This document shows positions 58,087 through 64,000 of a stretch of 64,000 bases of DNA, one piece after another (positions within the stretch are counted from its first letter, which is position 1; each line of letters begins with the position of its first letter). The translations under genes and the position numbers were made by a program. The notes under the pieces were generated by a model, which was not told the DNA's origin, made no database searches, and was given only the letters and a program-made list of their open reading frames with translations. The DNA is from Pyrenopolyporus hunteri (lineage: Eukaryota; Ascomycota; Sordariomycetes; Xylariales; Hypoxylaceae), in the NCBI GenBank assembly GCA_902806595.1, contig CADCXC010000035.1, forward strand, positions 868,001 through 932,000. Direction: 5' to 3'.

Positions 58087-58642
58087 TTATTTCACAACCG
58101 GACCTCTCGCATCCTTGGGTACGCCGGTCCGAAAGCCGTTCTTGAATCTGCGCGAGACGTCTTTGAGGTATCGCATACGGCCGGTACCGACGGTCTTTCG
58201 GCGCTTGGCCTTTTCGCTCCAGTTGTCTGCAATCATTTCAGTCAGCTTTGCGCGAGACTCCGGCACTCCTCTCGTATTCGCGATTTTGGCATGGTGTTTC
58301 ATCCCCGACGGGAAGGTCTCACGTACACTTTCGAGTCTTAGCAGCCGGATATCCGCAAGAGGAGCAGGTGTGCTTCTGGATGTGAAGAGAACGACGTCCT
58401 GTGAATACACGTATCAGTCAACCACCCATAATCGCCTGGACGCGCTAGGGAGTGCGAATCCATCACGCAATCCAAGCCGGCCAACATTTAACCTCGAGGA
58501 TTCAACTTTACTAACCACATCGTCGGCACAGAGTGTGCGTCTTGTTGTGACGCTTTCCGAAGCTGGAAGTTCCCTTGGCTAAATTTTGGAGTCAGTCGGA
58601 TGTTGACGGCGAAATTGGCATCCAGGGAGGATACGCACTCAT
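58087..58642 (-). CDS. RPL37: 60S ribosomal protein eL37
   Basis: Four exons (58642-58639, 58578-58516, 58398-58327, 58226-58087) join exactly to 92 residues. The first exon is only ATGA. The protein reads MTKGTSSFGKRHNKTHTLC, RRCGRRSLHIQKHTCSSCG, YPAAKTRKYNWSEKAKR and then GTGRMRYLKDVSRRFKNGF. The four zinc-binding cysteines (CRRC and CSSC) are all present. It is a component of the large ribosomal subunit near the exit tunnel. Upstream, a probable 5'-UTR intron (58740-58656; donor GTGAGT, acceptor AACTTAG) ends 13 bases before the ATG. Three introns of 60-117 nt in so small a gene are usual for fungal ribosomal-protein genes and could host small nucleolar RNAs; none was recognised. Confidence 0.98.
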
Positions 58643-59724
58643 CTTGACGGCGAAACTAAGTTAATTATCCTTATCAGTACGACTGCGCCAATGCGGTAGA
58701 GGTTTATTGTTTTATGCTGAAATCTTTGGTCATAACTCACCTTCAGTGTATTCTTGGAGAGTGAGTTTCGTAGGTTGGGGTGCTGTTGTACGCCTGGATT
58801 GATAGGGTCGCCGTTACGTTTCGGTGCGAAAATTTTGGCTTTACAAATTTCGTGGGAAGCAAGCAATCAAATTACCCGAGAAGAGACCGGAGCCACAGCC
58901 CTAAGATTGTCAGATAGGTATCCTACCTTAGGTAATCAAGTCGGAAAAATACCCAGGTGCCTACATGTACCTTAAACTTACTGCCCGATGCCTGCTGTAC
59001 AAGGTACATACTTAGGTATCTAGGTACCTAGATACTCCGTGTGAAATAGGGCCTGTGCACGTACTCGTAGCTCACATACTCGTAGCTCGGTAGGTACCAG
59101 GGTATCTACATACCTATTACCCAAGGTCCATACATGCATGTAGGCAGGTATGTACCTAGGTAGGTACCTATAATACGTATGTAGGTCGGTACGTACGAAC
59201 ATGTACCGCCTTCGATAAGATTTAAGTTAAGGAGATGGAGGAGTCGGAGCTGCCCCTCACTTCCCCTAGCCCCAAGAACTTGTCCCTGTGCCTTGCGCCC
59301 ATGTGACGGGTACAGTCCTCTGATTGAGACCTTACACGAACCTTGTACCTCGAATGACTGAACAAACGAAGGCCACTCTACTTAAATAGAACGGTACAGA
59401 AGAAGAAGAAGAGGAAGAGGAAGAGGAAGAAGAAGAGAAGTTGCCTTCACTTCGTCCCACCTCTAGCTTACCATATTTAAGGCATCCACCATTCGCACAT
59501 GTAGATCAAGTGCCGGTCACTGCTCTCTATCTCCCGGATCCCTCAGCATCGCAGAAGACCTCCCGCGATCTTCCACGCCTCCGCCTCACCTCTACCTCTT
59601 CCATCTCCCAAATTCCTCTTAATCCGGCCACAGTGCCGGGAGTACCTCGATTCTAATCGACTAACATCACGCGCGAAAGCAAGCGTCAGTGTACGCTTTA
59701 CAGTTATTACGACGCCCAACCAAG
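58643..59724. repeat. Divergent space of RPL37 and ATG3 with palindromic words
   Basis: The RPL37 5' UTR intron is at 58656-58740. CCTAGG/GGTACC words are dense at 58920-59200. A GAA/GAG purine run occurs at 59400-59440. A pyrimidine-rich leader precedes ATG3. No other gene is seen. Confidence 0.7.
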
Positions 59725-60912
59725 ATGAACATCATCTACTCGACGGTCAACACGATCCGGGACAAGTACACGCCCGTAAGTCATACATCGACCTTTCGAA
59801 AGACGGGCCAGATCACTCCCGAAGAGTTCCTGGCGGCTGGCGACTACCTCGTCTTCAAATTCCCAACTTGGTCTTGGGCGGATGCCGACTCGGAATCCAA
59901 GCGCGTAAGCTACTTACCGCCTGGCAAGCAATTCCTAGTCACAAGAAACGTTCCTTGCAACCGCCGGCTTGATGACGACTTTGCCGGAGACGCCGGCCAC
60001 GAAGAAGCAGTCGTAGGCGACGGCGATGGCTTTAACCCCAAAGGCCGCGCCGACGACGACGGGTGGCTACGCACCGGCGGCCTAAGCAGCTCGCAGCCGC
60101 TCAAGGCAAAGGATGTTCGGACTGTCGACGACGCGGGCAACGTTGGGGACGGCCTGGACGACGAGGACGAGATCCCGGATATGGAAGATGACGACGACGA
60201 TGATGAAGCCATCATTCGGGACACCGATACGCACAAGAAGACAGCGTGGGTACTCGATCGTTTCCGCCCACTATAATCCCAGATAGACGTCTGGTTGCTA
60301 ACCTCGGCACCTCCACAGAGCGCGTCGCACGTACACCCTCTACATTATGTACTCCCCTTACTATCGCACGCCCCGTCTATATCTATCGGGTTATTCAGAA
60401 GGCCAGCCCCTGGCTCCTCACCTTATGATGGAAGACATCGTTGGCGACTATAAGGACAAGACGGTGACGTTAGAAGATTTCCCTTTCTTCGCCAACAATG
60501 TCAAGATGGCTAGCGTGCATCCTTGTAAGCATGCTTCCGTGATGAAGACTCTGCTTGACCGCGCGGACGCCGCCCTAAAGATAAGACGTGACAAGATGAA
60601 GTCGGGGAAGTCGGTCGGAAATGACCCCGGCATGGAAGGTCTAGTGGATGAGATCAATAAGCTGGATATCCGAAGCGCCGAAGCCGCCGCCGAGTCCAAT
60701 AACGACGATTGGGAGGAGGTTGAGGCGGAAGACCACGAGGTGGCTATTCGGGTTGACCAATATCTAGTGGTATTTCTCAAGGTAGTTAGACATGAACCTC
60801 CCTAGACGGGAGCAACACAGACAAGCCAAAAGGGTAAATGATGCTAACCGGTGTCTAGTTCATGGCCAGCGTAACTCCCGGCATCGAGCACGATTTCACC
60901 ATGGGTGTGTAA
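59725..60912 (+). CDS. ATG3: Atg3, E2-like enzyme of autophagy
   Basis: Three exons (59725-60245, 60319-60781, 60859-60912) join in phase to 345 residues, the family length. Seen: MNIIYSTVNTIRDKYTPV and TFRKTGQITPEEFLAAGDYL, then FKFPTWSWADADSESKRV and YLPPGKQFLVTRNVPC. A flexible acidic insert follows (DDEDEIPDMEDDDDDDEA), then RRTYTLYIMYSPYYRTPRL. The catalytic centre is SVHPCKHASVMK with Cys at about 243, and the C-terminus is FMASVTPGIEHDFTMGV. It transfers Atg8 to phosphatidylethanolamine on forming autophagosomes. The donor GTGGGT at the end of exon 1 was selected because it alone yields KTAARRTYTL. The upstream in-frame ATG at 59689 is possible, but MNIIYSTVN is the conserved start. 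Confidence 0.96.
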
Positions 60913-61325
60913 TCAATTTATTCGTCGTGGCGGACTACCCGAAGTAGATTTGGGGGGCGCTATTCAATAGTCGAAACATCTTAAGGCGGCGTTCGGATCT
61001 TGGATGTGGGCAACAATAGGTAGAATACAAGGGCAGGGTTGTGTGGGTTGGTCAGTAGATACCAGTATTCGTATCCTTTAGAACATTATACACTTAACGA
61101 CCGGGCCAGATGCCTATTCGTACAGCTAAAATAAGTCTTCCCCTACCCGCTATCCGTCGACGTGATCCCATTACGATCTTACATCGTCCCGAAAACCACT
61201 TATGAGGCCAAGCAAGCGAATATGTCTACATGGGCGTCTCATCACTTAGGCCATCTATGGTAGTCTATATACACGTCTGTATCATAAGAATAAATATACC
61301 TAGTTAACACCTGGGCGAGATATTC
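60913..61325. other. Convergent intergenic space
   Basis: These 413 bases hold the 3' ends of ATG3 and the purine permease. Nothing further is seen. Confidence 0.6.
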
Positions 61326-63553
61326 CTAGTCCCGAGGGACGGGCGCCTCAGAGGGGCCTCTCGTAGAGCTCTTCGAATTCGTCTTTACCATATCCTCTTC
61401 GGCCGGCACATCCAGAACAGATTCAGTTACAGGAGGCTCCTCCCGGAAGAAATCCTTTTTACCCTTGGAGAGCCGGACCATCCATGGTGGCAATATACCA
61501 CCACGAACTCGCCAAGTCCAGTGGTCCTTTTCGGCCTTGTTAGGAGGAACAATCCGCCCCCCCGATAACTTCCCGATCAGCCACACCAGCGTGTTAAGCG
61601 TGATGTACAAGCAAATACCGGAAATAAGCCCGTTGGCAATGCTATACGTGAAAGGCATTACACAGATAGTTACGAACTACATCATCCAAAGTTAGTGAGT
61701 TACTATGTATCCAGCAGCTTAGCAGTCGATCGAGGGGTGCAAGGGGACTCCCGTAAACCGATGGCACTAGGGACGGGGGCTATAGCCACCTAGGGCTGGC
61801 ACGAAGGGTTACGGATAACTGCACGCGTCACTCACAGCAGGTACGGCATCGCCGATATACCTCCAGTTGATCTCAGTCACTGCCTGCATCATCATCGATC
61901 CGACTAAGACTAAGACACAGCCCGTGGCCCACGGCGGAATTGAGGCGAAGATGGGCGCAAAGAAGATAGATATGAAGAAACACAAGCCTGTAGCCATCGA
62001 AGTGAGGCCCGTTCGCCCTCCGTCGGCTATACCTGCTCCACTTTCGACGAATGCAGTAACAGGTGGACTTCCCAAGAGGGACCCGATAGAGATAGCAATA
62101 GCGTCAACCATGTATGCGATGGTCGAGCCCTCGAAATCCTCGGTCACAGGATCAATAACATTGGCAAAGCGTGCCATCGAGTACTATATTTAGCACGTAG
62201 AGTCAGTATTCGGCGTTTATAGAAGATCCCGAGAGCAATAAGGTATGGCGAAGTCTATCCCTAGAGATAGAGAGCTGTGGACTGTACTTACCAGAGTACC
62301 CGTACAGTCGAGAATATCCACATAGAGGAATGTGATAAACGCCAAACCAAACTGGCCCCCGTATTCCGATATGTCCCACCGTTGAACGGTAAGTGTCTTG
62401 GTGATCTGGTGAAAGTCGACTACCTGTTTGAAGAAGTTGAAAGCGTCGTCGCCCACGGCCGTATACGGAAAGTAAGTGACCGAAGTTCCCCTGGGCCAAG
62501 AAATGATGCTGACAAGAAGAATCCCAGCTATTATAGCACCTTTCACACGGTACATCATCAACAGAACGGTTAGCACCCCGCCGCAGAAGATACCAATCCA
62601 CATTCTAGGGTTGCGCATCTTGGCGCCATCGGGGCAGAGTCCGGTACTAGCATCTACGGCACCAGACGGGCAGCCGGCCAGCTCAAGGGGCGTCGACTGG
62701 GCGCCAGTCAAAAGACCGATGCCTTCGCTGTACGTCAGCCCGATCAAGGTTAGAAAAAGACCAATTCCCACACTTGTAGCGAGCTTAATGGATCGCGGGA
62801 TAGCCCTCGCGAGCCATTGACGGAGGCCGAAGAGAGCGAGAGCAAAGAAGACCCATCCTTCCACAAATATGGCCGTAAGAGCTACAGAGTAGGGCACAGC
62901 GCCTGTACCATGACGCCCAACCACAGTGTAGGCAAAGTATGCATTTAAACCCATGCCGGGAGCCAAGGAGACGGGGCTATAAAGGAGAGTCCATCAGCCG
63001 AGTTCTAAAATGCATAGAAGCGCAAATAACAAAGTCGGGGTAGGAGCTGATTCGAAGACACTCACAGATTTGCAAACAAACCCATGGAGAACGATGCCAA
63101 TGCAGAGATAGCAGCCGTTGCCGTGACAAGGTCACGCTTGACTTCAGCCGCACACAACAAGTACTCTTCGTTGAGGTTGCAGACGGGATCGTCCGGGCCG
63201 CCGTCGCAGACGCAAGTACCTTTTAGCGGTCGTCAGGTCTCCAGACTCAAAAGATAACAGACTAAAATAAAGAATCATACCACCAGTATCAGCCACGATG
63301 CTAGAGTTGACAGCAAGAATGTAAGCCATGGCGAAAAAGGCGGCGATTCCAGCGCGTAGCTCGGTGAAGAAGTAAGATCCCTTCCGTTCCTTTGGCTATC
63401 ATCCAGTTAAACCGGCTCATTAGCACCAGTTCCACGCCGGAACCCCGATACACGTGTGTCTTGGAAACTTACGTGACCAGACCCTTCGAGCTGGAACCAT
63501 CTCCCAACCGAGCTTTTGGCAACTTTAGTATTGATATTGTGAACCCACCCCAT
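61326..63553 (-). CDS. azgA: AzgA-type purine (adenine/guanine/hypoxanthine) permease
   Basis: Six exons (63553-63473, 63395-63281, 63219-63066, 62976-62292, 62183-61836, 61676-61326) join in phase to about 577 residues. Seen: the start MGWVHNINTKVAKSSVGRWF, the block GSYFFTELRAGIAAFFAMAY and ILAVNSSIVADTGGTCVCDG. Next come the family signature VSLAPGMGLNAYFAYTVVG, AIPRSIKLATSVGIGLFL, FITFLYVDILDCTGTLYSM and GSLLGSPPVTAFVESGAGIADGG near the substrate site. There are about 12 or more transmembrane helices. The C-terminal 80 residues are charged and cytosolic. It imports purine bases with protons across the plasma membrane, for use as nitrogen source or salvage. Introns are 61-159 nt with usual GT-AG borders and branch sites. 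It converges with ATG3. Confidence 0.95.
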
Positions 63554-64000
63554 ATTGACTAGAAGTCACGGGGTCAATGAGCCTTATCCGCTCCGGGCTT
63601 CACCTATATATCCCGTGACCTATTTGGTGTAAGCGCGGCGGAAGGCAGCCGATCCTCCCGCGGTTCTACTGATTTTGTTGTCTGATAACCTTGTACCTAA
63701 ATGGGGTTTACGCGAAGGACCGCCGGGCAGAACGCCGAATAAACGGCAGGTAAATAAAACAGTAACTTGAGCACGCGAGCAGCGTACGCGAATGAGAGGG
63801 GAGGTCTAAAACCATATGTTACAGGAGCGTCCGGGTAGAAGGGAAAGAAAAGGGATTTTTTTTTTATAAAAAAAATAAAAAAAAAAAGATAAAAGAGATA
63901 TCCCATTCTCGAAATGTCAACTCCTGCTAGCATTGGCTAGAAATAACTGAAGGCAAATCAAATGAGATAATACAGATCTTATCATATTGTTCTGGGGCTT
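63554..64000. other. Upstream region of the purine permease, window end
   Basis: It holds the probable promoter and 5' leader of the permease. Adjacent T- and A-runs with interspersed TATA at 63855-63890 form a strong dA/dT tract, possibly nucleosome-free. No gene is supported to the right edge. Confidence 0.55.

Noticed and set aside
57881..58582. Frame of about 233 codons on plus, antisense to RPL37
   Set aside because: It runs through introns and exons of the confidently assembled eL37 gene on the other strand.

Overview
The window is nuclear DNA of a filamentous ascomycete (Pezizomycotina, most likely Sordariomycetes). The protein set is fungal: Erf2, Sls1, Gdt1, AzgA, Atg3, Eos1, Met16 and EF-1alpha. 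Nearly all genes carry several short introns (about 49-120 nt) with GTRAGT-type donors, CTRAY branch sites and YAG acceptors. There are two AT-rich islands of the kind left by RIP, and almost every intergenic space is strewn with the palindromic words CCTAGG, GGTACC and TACCTAGGTA. The class-level assignment is inference; the EF-1alpha gene and its long intron would settle the species.

Layout. 1-896: 5' end of a secreted GMC oxidoreductase (minus), cut by the window edge. 897-5079: gene-poor, with an AT-rich island. 5080-7471: ten-exon three-RRM protein (+). 7472-10199: no supported gene. 10200-13363: divergent pair EOS1 (minus) and mitoribosomal mL45 (+). 13948-19290: SSS-family symporter and ERF2 palmitoyltransferase (both minus). 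20417-23159: small mitochondrial membrane protein (+) converging on phosphoserine phosphatase SER2 (minus). 25907-26872: PAPS reductase MET16 (+). 27907-33699: three minus genes, namely an acidic nuclear protein with a BCL7-like motif, ISD11, and a zinc-cluster protein. 34320-34466: an interrupted tRNA gene (minus). 34757-39830: SF3b5 (+), NSE3 (minus), SLS1 (+). 40560-42415: TEF1 (minus). 44399-46617: Myb/telobox protein (minus), with a telomere-repeat box just upstream of its start. 47627-51076: GDT1 (+) and a thioredoxin-like protein (minus). 51972-54575: MFS transporter (minus). 56773-63553: ELP6 (+), RPL37 (minus), ATG3 (+), AzgA purine permease (minus).

This is mostly core housekeeping sequence, not a biosynthetic cluster. 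Recurring themes are nuclear genes for mitochondria (mL45, ISD11, SLS1, a thioredoxin-like protein and an unknown membrane protein), RNA and translation (SF3b5, RPL37, TEF1, ELP6, RRM protein), chromosome maintenance (NSE3, Myb/telobox protein) and membrane transport (SSS, MFS, AzgA, GDT1). Several small genes (ISD11, RPL37, SF3b5) are broken into exons as short as 3-12 nt and become visible only after joining exons by hand. Exon joins below were checked by reading-frame arithmetic and family resemblance remembered by eye; no database search or transcript evidence was available.

The most interesting signals are the telomere-repeat box beside a telobox-type Myb gene, the tRNA locus with a spliceosome-like insert, the pervasive palindromic intergenic word family, and the possible BCL7-type motif in the acidic protein.
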